Assembly (NCBI GenBank): GCA_944385095.1 | Contig: CALWVS010000018.1 | Span: 1-44,068 of the forward strand | Length of the DNA stretch: 44,068 bases | Source of the DNA: an uncultured Oscillospiraceae bacterium | GTDB taxonomy: Bacteria; Bacillota; Clostridia; Oscillospirales; Oscillospiraceae | Direction: 5' to 3' | Part shown: positions 33,434 through 40,978 of the stretch, one piece after another | Layout of the letters: the number at the start of each line of letters is the position of its first letter | Position numbering within the stretch: position 1 is the first letter of the stretch | Program-made: the position numbers and the translations under genes | The notes under the pieces: generated by a model | What the model was told of the DNA's origin: nothing | Seen by the model: only the letters and a program-made list of their open reading frames with translations | Database searches by the model: none

Positions 33434-34116
33434 GGTTTGCCCTCCCGCTCCAGCCGATAGCCAAGCCCTCTCACCGTCAAAAGGTACTTTGGGTGGGAGG
33501 GGTCTGCCTCCAATTTTTCACGCAGACGGCGGACATGGACCATCAGGGTATTTTCATAGCCAATCAGGGGACCATCCCAAAGGGCATTACACAGGGCATC
33601 TATGGTCACAATGGCTCCACGGGCATCCCATAATTTTTTCAAAAGTGCAAATTCCTTTGCAGTCAGTGCAAATTCCTGCCCAGTACGGTGGATGGTTCCC
33701 TTGCCCCAGTTGAGTTCCGTCTCTCCCAACCGCACCACCGCCGGTTCGTCCCGATAGGAGCGGCGCAACACTGCCCGCAGCCGAAGCAACAATTCCTGAG
33801 GCAAAAAAGGCTTTGTGATATAGTCATCTGCACCCAGTCCAAGCCCCTGAAGTTTGGCTTCCTCCTCATCCCGGGCAGAGAGAAACAGGACAGGAATATC
33901 TTGCAGTTCCTGAAACTGCTGAAACAGGGTAAACCCGTCCCCATCTGGCAGCATCACATCCAGCAGCACTGCATCAGGATGTTTTTTGGTAAACTGCTCC
34001 AGAGCTTGAGCGCAGGACAGGGCAGACTGTACTTCATAGCCTGCCTGAAGCAACAACCCACAGACCATACTCTGCAAGGCTGGCTCATCATCCACAATAA
34101 GGATGGAATAGGGCAT
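33430..34116 (-). CDS. OmpR-family response regulator (NisR/CprR-like)
   Basis: A 228-residue regulator: acidic DDE at 9-11, phosphoacceptor Asp53 (AVLLDVMLPDGDG), Lys in YITKPFLPQEL and a winged-helix DNA-binding domain ending TVRGLGYRLE. It sits upstream of the kinase gene on the same strand and divergent from a LanFEG-type ABC operon. The ABC promoter has phased GTAAGG repeats suited to dimeric OmpR-type binding, making self- and ABC-regulation likely. Confidence 0.92.
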   Translation of the reverse strand: MPYSILIVDDEPALQSMVCGLLLQAGYEVQSALSCAQALEQFTKKHPDAVLLDVMLPDGDGFTLFQQFQELQDIPVLFLSARDEEEAKLQGLGLGADDYITKPFLPQELLLRLRAVLRRSYRDEPAVVRLGETELNWGKGTIHRTGQEFALTAKEFALLKKLWDARGAIVTIDALCNALWDGPLIGYENTLMVHVRRLREKLEADPSHPKYLLTVRGLGYRLEREGKP

Positions 34117-34189
34117 GGAATCACTTCCTTTGGCGTTCTCTTTTTCATTATAGCCATTCTTGCAGGTTCGTCCAGTCTCTGGGCAAAAA

Positions 34190-34243
34190 GTAAGGGAAAT
34201 GTAAGGTAGGCTTCATGGGGATGTAAGGCAAACCTGCTAAGAT
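34190..34243 (+). promoter_or_regulatory. Phased GTAAGG repeats and -10 box of the immunity ABC operon
   Basis: GTAAGG occurs at 34190, 34201 and 34223, spaced 11 and 22 bp on one face of the helix. The last copy is followed by nine bases and TAAGAT (34238-34243). This is the arrangement of an OmpR-type activated promoter lacking a good -35 box. Confidence 0.6.
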
Positions 34244-34266
34244 ACAGGGTGTTAGGAGGTTTTGCT

Positions 34267-35178
34267 ATGAATATCATTGAAACATGTGACCTGTCCAAAC
34301 AATATGGCAACATATTACGGGTGTCACATCTCTCGTTACAGGTGCCCGAGGGCAGCATCTACGGCTTTTTGGGACCCAATGGGGCTGGAAAATCCACCAC
34401 ACTAAAAATGATATTGGGTCTTGTCCATCCCACAATGGGGGAAATCCACATGTTAGGCAGACAGATGGAACAAAAAAATCGGCTGATGCTCTTGCGACAG
34501 GTGGGAAGTCTGATTGAAAGCCCCAGTTACTATGGGCATCTCACTGGAGAGGAAAATCTGAAAGTGGTTCAGACCTTGCGCAATGTGCCAGAACAACAGA
34601 TTCAAGAGGTTTTGCACATTGTCCGGCTGGATGGTCAGAAACACAAAAAGGTATCTCAATATTCTTTAGGAATGAAACAGCGGCTGGGGCTGGCATCGGC
34701 TCTTCTGGGCTATCCAAAACTGTTGATTTTAGATGAGCCGACCAACGGACTGGACCCAGCAGGGATTCAGGAGATGCGGGAACTCATTTGCAGTTTACCC
34801 CAGCGGTTTGGGATGACGGTGGTGGTATCCAGCCACCTTTTAAGCGAAATTGACCAGATGGCAGACCATGTGGCAATCATTCGCGATGGGGAATTGGTGT
34901 TTCAAAACACATTGGAGCAGTTGCATCATAAAAGCTGTCCCCATCTGGCACTGCGTACCACAAACAACCCGTTGACCCGTCACCTGTTGTCGGAGCAGTC
35001 CATTCCCTGTCAGGAGGAGGGGGACTATCTCATACTCCCCATTTTGTCCGATGAGGTGACAGCCCAACTGGTTTTTCTGTTGACCAGCCACCGTCTGGGC
35101 ATTGTCCGACTGGAGGAGCGGAGAAAAAGTTTAGAGGACATCTTTTTGGAGCTGACAGGGAAGGAGCGGAGCCTGTGA
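34267..35178 (+). CDS. Lantibiotic-immunity-type ABC transporter ATPase (LanF-like)
   Basis: A 303-residue ATPase: Walker A GPNGAGKSTTLK near residue 38, Q-loop then LIESPSYYGHLTGEENL (typical of the BcrA/LanF group), signature YSLGMKQRLGLASALL, Walker B LLILDEPTNGLDPAG and H-loop SSHLL. ATG 34267 follows TTAGGAGGTTTTGCT. It overlaps the first permease gene by 4 bp (GTGA). Together with the two permeases it should expel bacitracin- or lantibiotic-type peptides from the membrane. Confidence 0.9.
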   Translation: MNIIETCDLSKQYGNILRVSHLSLQVPEGSIYGFLGPNGAGKSTTLKMILGLVHPTMGEIHMLGRQMEQKNRLMLLRQVGSLIESPSYYGHLTGEENLKVVQTLRNVPEQQIQEVLHIVRLDGQKHKKVSQYSLGMKQRLGLASALLGYPKLLILDEPTNGLDPAGIQEMRELICSLPQRFGMTVVVSSHLLSEIDQMADHVAIIRDGELVFQNTLEQLHHKSCPHLALRTTNNPLTRHLLSEQSIPCQEEGDYLILPILSDEVTAQLVFLLTSHRLGIVRLEERRKSLEDIFLELTGKERSL

Positions 35179-35924
35179 ATCTGTTAAAATTGGAGTTTGA
35201 TAAGTGCCGACACCGTGGGATTGTTCTGATATGTGTGGCTGTTTTGGCAGTACAAGTGGTATGGATGTGGGTGTTTCTTATCCGTCAGGCTTCCGATTCC
35301 ATGCCACCGGATTGGATGCTGTTACTCTATAATCTGGCTCTGGTTGATGCCATTGTATTGCCGCTGAGTGTTTCCACACTGGTGAGCCGAAACTGTGAAC
35401 TGGAACACAGAGGAAACACATGGAAACTGCTGGAGACATTGGCGACACCCAGCCAACTTTATACTGTCAAGCTCATTTGGGGTGCACTGGTGTTGGCAGG
35501 ATTGCTGGTGGTTCGCTCTTGTCTCTTTCTGGTACTGGGTGTGGCAGTGGGGCTTTCTGGGTCGGTACCTGTTGGTCGGCTGGTGCTGTTTACCTTAATT
35601 TCCTGGACTGTGTCCATGATGGTCTGTGCTTTGCAACAGGGGTTATCCCTGCGGTTTGCCAATCAGGCAGCCCCTTTGATTAGCGGCATATTTGGAAGTT
35701 TTATGGGACTTCTTTCCCTGCTGTTTCCTGCGTGGTTGATTCGATGTGTCCCATGGGGATATTACGGGTTGATGTCATTGGTGGGGATGGACTGGAACGA
35801 GACCACCAGAGTGACCCGATTTTTTTGGAGATTGCCACAGATGACAGATGTGGTTTTGTTGCTTGTCTGGGTATTGGTGTTTTTGGTAGTGGGTCGTATT
35901 CTGTTTGTGAAAAAGGAGGTGTGA
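35175..35924 (+). CDS. ABC permease (LanE/MutE-like)
   Basis: A 249-residue membrane protein with about six helices, starting MNLLKLEFDKCRHRG, then IVLICVAVLAVQVVWMWVFL. The CELEHRGNTWKLLETLATP motif is characteristic of lantibiotic-protection permeases (E..H....WK.L...P). It starts at GTG within the ATPase stop. It pairs with the second permease and the ATPase as a heterotrimeric exporter. Confidence 0.85.
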   Translation: MNLLKLEFDKCRHRGIVLICVAVLAVQVVWMWVFLIRQASDSMPPDWMLLLYNLALVDAIVLPLSVSTLVSRNCELEHRGNTWKLLETLATPSQLYTVKLIWGALVLAGLLVVRSCLFLVLGVAVGLSGSVPVGRLVLFTLISWTVSMMVCALQQGLSLRFANQAAPLISGIFGSFMGLLSLLFPAWLIRCVPWGYYGLMSLVGMDWNETTRVTRFFWRLPQMTDVVLLLVWVLVFLVVGRILFVKKEV

Positions 35925-35927
35925 GGG

Positions 35928-36656
35928 ATGTTTCTGCGTTGTTTGAACGGGGAAATACAAAAGTGTCGCCGTTCCCCAGTATGGCTGGCGTTTTTGGTTC
36001 TGCCTGTATTTCCAGCCATCCTTGGAACGGGAAATTATATGGCAAATCGGGAGGTATTGGAAGATGGTTGGTATAGTTTATGGAGCCAGCATACCCTATT
36101 TTCTTCTCTGTTCTTTTTGCCTGCTCTGTTGGGGGTGTTCTGTGCCTGGCAGTGGAGATTGGAACATACAGACCACAACTGGAACCGTGTTATGACTACA
36201 CCGGTGCCAATCTCTGCACTGTGTCTTGCAAAATTGAGTTTGGCAATGGGAATTTCTTTTCTGGCGCAGGTGTGTATTGGTGGGCTGTTTCTGCTCAGTG
36301 GTTTTCTGGTGGGGATTGCTGAGCCGGTTCCTCCAGAATTGTGGGAGTGGCTGCTGTGTGGTGCGGTTGGTGGAGTGTCTGTGTGTGCAGTACAGTTGTT
36401 TCTCAGTTTGGTTTTGCGTGCCTTTGCGCCGCCCGTTGCCATTGGTCTGGTAGGTGGTATTTTTGGGCTGATGGCAACTGCTCAGGGGGTTGGGTATGGA
36501 TTTCCCTACTCGCTCCTTTGTCTGGGGATGCGGGCAAATAATCCCACCATGAAATTGGAATTCCTAATATTTTTTGTGTCAGTTGGAATTTATGTTACAC
36601 TATTTACACTACTTACCATCTGGTATTTGCACCATCGGGATGTTTCCACAGAATAA
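35928..36656 (+). CDS. ABC permease (LanG/MutG-like)
   Basis: A 242-residue membrane protein with about six helices. It carries the family pattern CAWQWRLEHTDHNWNRVMTTPVP (quoted in part: RLEHTDHNWNRVMTTPVP), equivalent to the E-H-...-W motif of the partner permease. It starts 3 bp after the first permease stop, with GGAGGTGTGAGGG before ATG. It is the last gene of the immunity-like operon and is followed by a perfect hairpin terminator. No lantibiotic precursor or modification gene is visible. Confidence 0.85.
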   Translation: MFLRCLNGEIQKCRRSPVWLAFLVLPVFPAILGTGNYMANREVLEDGWYSLWSQHTLFSSLFFLPALLGVFCAWQWRLEHTDHNWNRVMTTPVPISALCLAKLSLAMGISFLAQVCIGGLFLLSGFLVGIAEPVPPELWEWLLCGAVGGVSVCAVQLFLSLVLRAFAPPVAIGLVGGIFGLMATAQGVGYGFPYSLLCLGMRANNPTMKLEFLIFFVSVGIYVTLFTLLTIWYLHHRDVSTE

Positions 36657-36698
36657 CAAATATCAAAAAGATAGAGGGCTGTAGAAAAAGGATGCAAC

Positions 36699-36736
36699 AA
36701 AAACAGGTCACAGTCATATGACTGTGACCTGTTTTT
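36699..36736 (+). terminator. Terminator of the immunity ABC operon
   Basis: A perfect 38-bp palindrome (AAAAACAGGTCACAGT then centre CATATG, and complement) ends in TTTTT. Confidence 0.85.
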
Positions 36737-36784
36737 GACGTTCAGAACAGATGGCAAATGAAAGAAAGTTATCATAGAAAATTC

Positions 36785-36813
36785 TTGACTAAATTACCAG
36801 TAAAAGCTAAAAT
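36785..36813 (+). promoter_or_regulatory. Upstream promoter in the 36.7-37.0 kb intergenic region
   Basis: TTGACT (36785-36790), a 17-bp spacer and TAAAAT (36808-36813). It drives either a short RNA ending at the hairpin at 36930 or a long leader of the EAL gene. Confidence 0.55.
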
Positions 36814-36898
36814 GATAGTCGTTCAGGATAAATTATGATACTTAAATGTGGCAAAATTCAAGTGCTTCTTCGTATGACGTAGCCAGGTTGCCCTTTTT

Positions 36899-36930
36899 AG
36901 TGACATGGCTATTACAATAGCCATGTCACT
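36899..36930 (+). repeat. Perfect 15-bp inverted repeat
   Basis: AGTGACATGGCTATT and its complement are separated by AC. There is no T-tract after it; TTTTT precedes it. It could terminate the upstream RNA or be a small repeat element. Confidence 0.6.
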
Positions 36931-36942
36931 TCATATGTGGAT

Positions 36943-36971
36943 TTTACAATTCAGAAAAGTAGTTGTATAAT
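36943..36971 (+). promoter_or_regulatory. Promoter of the GGDEF-EAL gene
   Basis: TTTACA, a 17-bp spacer and a perfect TATAAT (36966-36971) lie 40 bp before the ATG. The GAGGGGGAAA ribosome site is downstream. Confidence 0.75.
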
Positions 36972-37010
36972 ATGTGTGGACAGGTTCCAATAAGCAGAGG
37001 GGGAAATGAC

Positions 37011-39875
37011 ATGAAAATACCAAAATGGTTGGTTTCTATTGTAATTCTGATAACAATATTATTATCTTTTGGGTTAGTTTCCCATGCAGCCAATAATCCA
37101 TCAAAGGTTGTGCGTGTCGGTTTTCCCATTCATGATGGTATCTCTTATATTGATGAAAATGGGAATTATGCAGGTTATTTGGTGGATTATATGGAGCAGT
37201 TGACCCTGTTTACAAACTGGGAAATTGAGTATGTTCAAGCGGAAGGAGATGTAAATACCCAGTTATCGACCCTCTTAGACCAACTGGTAAGTGGTGAGAT
37301 TGACATGATGGGTACGATGAACCGCAATGAAGTTTTAGAGGAGAGCTTTCTCTATCCCAGTTATAGTTACGGGTCTACTTATACAGTGCTTGCTGTTCGA
37401 GATGATTCTGGCTATATCGATGAAAATTTTTCTAATTGGGATGGAATTACCATCGCATCCTATCCTGGGATGAAGTCAAGAATGGAACTTTTTAAGCAGT
37501 ATGCAAAGGTCAATGGCTTCACATATCAAGTGATAGATTATGGAACCTACGATGAAATGATGAATGCTGTCTTTGATGGTCAGGCAGATGCTGTGCTTCA
37601 GGTGGATATTTCTTTGCCAGAAGGGTTGAGAAGTATAGGACGTTTTTCGCCTTCGCCATATTATTTTGCATTATCACTGAATCGAGAGGATTTACTTCCA
37701 GAACTCAATACTGCATTGGCGATTGTATCAACATCCTATGAAAATTTACAGCATGAACTGTATGAACGTTATTTTCTGGATTCTGATTTTTTCCGTGCAT
37801 CTGAGGAGGAATTGGAATATATACAATCATTGGGAACCCTTCGAGTGCTGTTTTTTGCAGGAGATGCACCATTTCAATATGTTCAGGATGGGCAACTGAA
37901 GGGGTTTGCTGTAGAGTATTTCAATGATTTTGCCGAAAGTATCGGACTGAGTTATGAGGCAGTGGTTGAAGATGATTTGAATGATGCAATACAGATGGTA
38001 AAAAATAAGCAGGTTGATTTGATTACCTGTATTGCAACCAATTCTGCACTTTCCTATGAAAGTGGAATACGACTGTTACTGCCATATTTTCACAGTTATG
38101 CGGTCCGTACCTATTCTGAAGAACATGACCATTCAACGGAAGAAGTCATGGAATTTAGTATGAATATAGAGAAAACATTGAAAGATGTGCTGTCAAACCA
38201 GGATTGTTGTACCTGGGTGGATGGATATTGTCTGAATTATTACCTTCGTAAAGAGAACATTTATGATGGTATTGTCACAAATTGGGCAGATACAAAAGAA
38301 TTTTCTTATGCAGTTGCCGTAGCAAATGACCTTCCAAATATTGACACAATGATTTCTCTTTTGAATCAGTTTTCCAGTTCATTCAGTGATCAGGCAACAC
38401 AAGCCCGCCTGTCAGCTTACCTTTCTGATCGGGTAGAGTATACACCAACAGAGTGGATTTTAGCAAACAGGGCGGCTATTTTGACAGCAATCATAGGAAT
38501 TCTCTTGGTGGTTGGTATGTTTGCATTCTATGCCTATCATAGAAAGATGGCATACAAAGCACTGGTGAATGAAAATAAATTACTCCATCTTTCCATTTAT
38601 GATGAACTGACAGGTGCATATAATCGTACCTATTTCTGCAAACTGGTGGAGCAAAAAATTGTACAGAGAGAGCCATGGGCACTGGTTGCTTTAAATATCC
38701 GCAATTTTAAATATATCAATGACACCTATGGAACACAGAGAGCAGACCAGCTTCTCTGCAAGATGAGAGAAATTTTGAGTGACAATATAAGAGAAGGGGA
38801 ATTGATTTGCCGCCCCACAGCAGATTCTTTCTATCTCTCACTTTTGGAATGCCAGCCAGAGAAAATAGAGCATTATCTATGTGGGCTTCAAACGCAGCTG
38901 AGCAAGATGGCAGAGGAATTGCTGGATGGCTATCAGATATCTGTTTATTGTGGTGTGGTTTCTTCTACTACTTCTCCAGATTTGTTGAATACCCAGACAA
39001 ATTTGAACTGCCTTATGGTGGCATTGGTTCATGCAAAGCAGAACGGGGGTTCCGCAATTTGTATATACAATGATTCTATGCACAAAGAGGAGCAGCTTAG
39101 ATTATATATTGAAACAAATATGTGTCGAGCCCTTGAAGAAAATGAATACCAAGTTTACCTGCAACCAAAAATGAATCTGCGGACAGGACAGATAGACAGT
39201 GCAGAAGCATTGGTGCGTTGGCAGACAAAGGAACAGGGGCTTCTTTTTCCCAATCAATTTATCCCAATCTTTGAACAGAATGGATTCTGTAAATATCTGG
39301 ATCTTTATATGGTTGAAAAAAGCTGTCAGTTATTGCGAAAGTGGATAGATGAGGGGATTGCTCCAATTACCATCTCGATCAATCAGACAAAATCCCTGTT
39401 TGCCAGTGATGACTATGTAGAAAAATTGATAGAGATTACATCTCGCTACCAAATTCCACCACGATACATCATGCTGGAGATTTTAGAAGGTTTGGCATTT
39501 GAAAATATAAAGGAATTCAATCACACAATTTCTAACCTTAACCGTGCAGGATTTCATGTATCTATGGATGATTTTGGTTCGGGGTATTCATCTTTAAACA
39601 CATTGGGAAAAATCTACATTGATAAAATAAAACTGGATCGCATGTTTTTAATGGATTTAAGAGAGGAACAAAGGAGTTCACAGTATGAAGTGATGTCTTT
39701 GATTTTTGCAATGGCAAAAAAATTAAAAATAGAAACTGTGACAGAAGGCGTTGAAACAAAGGAGGATGAGGAATTGATTATATCAATGGGATGTGACTAT
39801 GGACAGGGGTATTACTACAGCAAGCCAATCCCAGCAGAGGAATTCCGTTGCAAATTTTTGCAAAAAGATTGCTAA
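37011..39875 (+). CDS. Dual PBPb-GGDEF(degenerate)-EAL c-di-GMP phosphodiesterase
   Basis: A 954-residue membrane signalling protein. Residues 6-27 form a signal anchor. About 30-265 and 275-480 are two solute-binding (SBP_bac_3, PBPb) sensor domains (VRVGFPIHDGISYIDENGNY; LRVLFFAGDAPFQYVQDGQL). A second helix lies at about 485-508. The GGDEF domain (about 525-690) starts YDELTGAYNR but has RPTADSF in place of GGDEF, so cyclase activity is unlikely. The EAL domain (about 705-954) keeps AEALVRW, SINQT, LEILEG, MDDFGSGYSS, KLDR, TEGVET and GQGYYYSKP, so it probably hydrolyses c-di-GMP. ATG 37011 follows GAGGGGGAAATGAC. An amino acid or other small ligand outside the cell probably controls it. 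Confidence 0.92.
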   Translation: MKIPKWLVSIVILITILLSFGLVSHAANNPSKVVRVGFPIHDGISYIDENGNYAGYLVDYMEQLTLFTNWEIEYVQAEGDVNTQLSTLLDQLVSGEIDMMGTMNRNEVLEESFLYPSYSYGSTYTVLAVRDDSGYIDENFSNWDGITIASYPGMKSRMELFKQYAKVNGFTYQVIDYGTYDEMMNAVFDGQADAVLQVDISLPEGLRSIGRFSPSPYYFALSLNREDLLPELNTALAIVSTSYENLQHELYERYFLDSDFFRASEEELEYIQSLGTLRVLFFAGDAPFQYVQDGQLKGFAVEYFNDFAESIGLSYEAVVEDDLNDAIQMVKNKQVDLITCIATNSALSYESGIRLLLPYFHSYAVRTYSEEHDHSTEEVMEFSMNIEKTLKDVLSNQDCCTWVDGYCLNYYLRKENIYDGIVTNWADTKEFSYAVAVANDLPNIDTMISLLNQFSSSFSDQATQARLSAYLSDRVEYTPTEWILANRAAILTAIIGILLVVGMFAFYAYHRKMAYKALVNENKLLHLSIYDELTGAYNRTYFCKLVEQKIVQREPWALVALNIRNFKYINDTYGTQRADQLLCKMREILSDNIREGELICRPTADSFYLSLLECQPEKIEHYLCGLQTQLSKMAEELLDGYQISVYCGVVSSTTSPDLLNTQTNLNCLMVALVHAKQNGGSAICIYNDSMHKEEQLRLYIETNMCRALEENEYQVYLQPKMNLRTGQIDSAEALVRWQTKEQGLLFPNQFIPIFEQNGFCKYLDLYMVEKSCQLLRKWIDEGIAPITISINQTKSLFASDDYVEKLIEITSRYQIPPRYIMLEILEGLAFENIKEFNHTISNLNRAGFHVSMDDFGSGYSSLNTLGKIYIDKIKLDRMFLMDLREEQRSSQYEVMSLIFAMAKKLKIETVTEGVETKEDEELIISMGCDYGQGYYYSKPIPAEEFRCKFLQKDC

Positions 39876-39910
39876 TGCTCCAAATTTTCAAATGTCAAAA
39901 ATAGAACAAT

Positions 39911-39963
39911 AAATCTCAGTAAAAAGTAGACAGGTAACTCTACTTTTTACTGAGATTTGTTTT
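39911..39963 (+). terminator. Terminator of the EAL gene
   Basis: A perfect 20-bp stem (AAATCTCAGTAAAAAGTAGA and its complement, 8-nt loop) is followed by GTTTT. Confidence 0.85.
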
Positions 39964-40016
39964 GCAGTTCGTTTGTTTGGAAAAACAGTGTATAAAGTCT
40001 GGTTACAAAATGAAGT

Positions 40017-40964
40017 TTACCGGAAATAAACCAGAGGTTCTGCAGGTGGGTCTGTCAGCTCTACCTGGTCGGCATACAGCACAATCCCTTCCTCTTGGTA
40101 AACATCGGCATGTTCAAATTGGATGGTGGCATGTACCTTGACCCATTGACCTTTTTTCAGGTTGCGGCTCTGGGGATACTTACACAGAAAACCAAAAAAA
40201 CGAATGTCATCTTCACAGCAGGTCATGGCATTGCGACCAGGAATAAAAGTGCCTTTGGGTAATTTGTGGCTGGTCATGGCTAAGGCGGTGTAGGTAATGG
40301 TCTTTCCCACATACAAATCGGGATGGTCCTGTACATGGAGATACCAGATACCATAGTCATCGTCATCCAAATCAATATGGGATACGTCCAGAGAGTAGGG
40401 GAGAATGTCCTCTACCTCCATTTCATCCCCTTCGGGAGATTCAAAGACAATTTCACACATCCGGTTGACGGCTCGAATGGAACGCTTCCAGCCGGGCAGA
40501 GGCATATCTGGGGTACAGCGGTTAAACAGCACCATATCTGCCTCAGATACCGCATCCACAATGAGAGACTGCATATTGTTGCGGTACAGTTCAAAGGTAG
40601 TACCGTCTATCACATGGATTGCCTGATATAGTCCCCATGTTTTTGGAAGTCTGCAATCACGCAAGGTCTGAATGGGCCACATACCGTTGTACTCCAGCAG
40701 AACCCGTTCTGGCTGATAGCGGCGGTCAATTTCCTCCAGAAAAGTGGTGGTCAACTGGTCTTGACTTTCCACAGGTACCACACGGCAATTTTGCTTGGAA
40801 AGTTGGGACTGGTCATATTCCACTTCGCCTTCTTCACACAACAACAACACAGTCCGCTGTCCATCGTTGAAATAGTCCATGCCCAGTGTGTCAATGAGCA
40901 GTGTAGTTTTTCCACTGTCCAGAAATCCAGTGATGAGATAGAGAGGAATGCGGGAGTCGCTCAT
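40017..40964 (-). CDS. CobW-like GTPase with DUF1980-like C-terminus
   Basis: A 315-residue protein. The N-terminal P-loop is GFLDSGKT (13-20) and a G3E GTPase fold follows (VLLEYNGMW, IHVIDGTTF, MVLFNRC). The usual CxCC zinc motif is absent; LLLCEEGEVEYD stands there. The C-terminal third (YVGKTITYTALA, RNAMTCCEDDIRFFGFLCKY, WVKVHATIQF) resembles the DUF1980/YcgQ-type domain. ATG 40964 follows AAGGAAGGTG. It starts 14 bp after the His-rich CobW gene on the same strand, so both probably act in metal (likely zinc) handling. Confidence 0.85.
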   Translation of the reverse strand: MSDSRIPLYLITGFLDSGKTTLLIDTLGMDYFNDGQRTVLLLCEEGEVEYDQSQLSKQNCRVVPVESQDQLTTTFLEEIDRRYQPERVLLEYNGMWPIQTLRDCRLPKTWGLYQAIHVIDGTTFELYRNNMQSLIVDAVSEADMVLFNRCTPDMPLPGWKRSIRAVNRMCEIVFESPEGDEMEVEDILPYSLDVSHIDLDDDDYGIWYLHVQDHPDLYVGKTITYTALAMTSHKLPKGTFIPGRNAMTCCEDDIRFFGFLCKYPQSRNLKKGQWVKVHATIQFEHADVYQEEGIVLYADQVELTDPPAEPLVYFR

Positions 40965-40978
40965 ATCAGTCACCTTCC

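Larger units (their letters stand above)
36657..37010 (+). other. 354-bp intergenic region with two promoters and hairpins
   Basis: No gene is seen. The region holds the ABC operon terminator (36699-36736), a consensus promoter (36785-36813), a structured stretch with GGCAA/TTGCC pairing (about 36850-36892), a perfect 15-bp hairpin (36899-36930), and the promoter of the EAL gene (36943-36971). The first promoter and the hairpin could define an RNA of about 110 bases of unknown type. Confidence 0.5.

Noticed and set aside
32152-36656. Lantibiotic biosynthesis cluster
   Set aside because: Only immunity-type transporter and two-component genes are present. I found no small precursor gene or LanB/C/M-type enzyme.
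36841-36892. c-di-GMP-I (GEMM) riboswitch upstream of the EAL gene
   Set aside because: The closing GGCAA/TTGCC pair and an AGCCAGGTTGCC end are present, but the stretch is too short and lacks the GACGCAAAGC core and tetraloop. The EAL gene also has a good promoter downstream of it.
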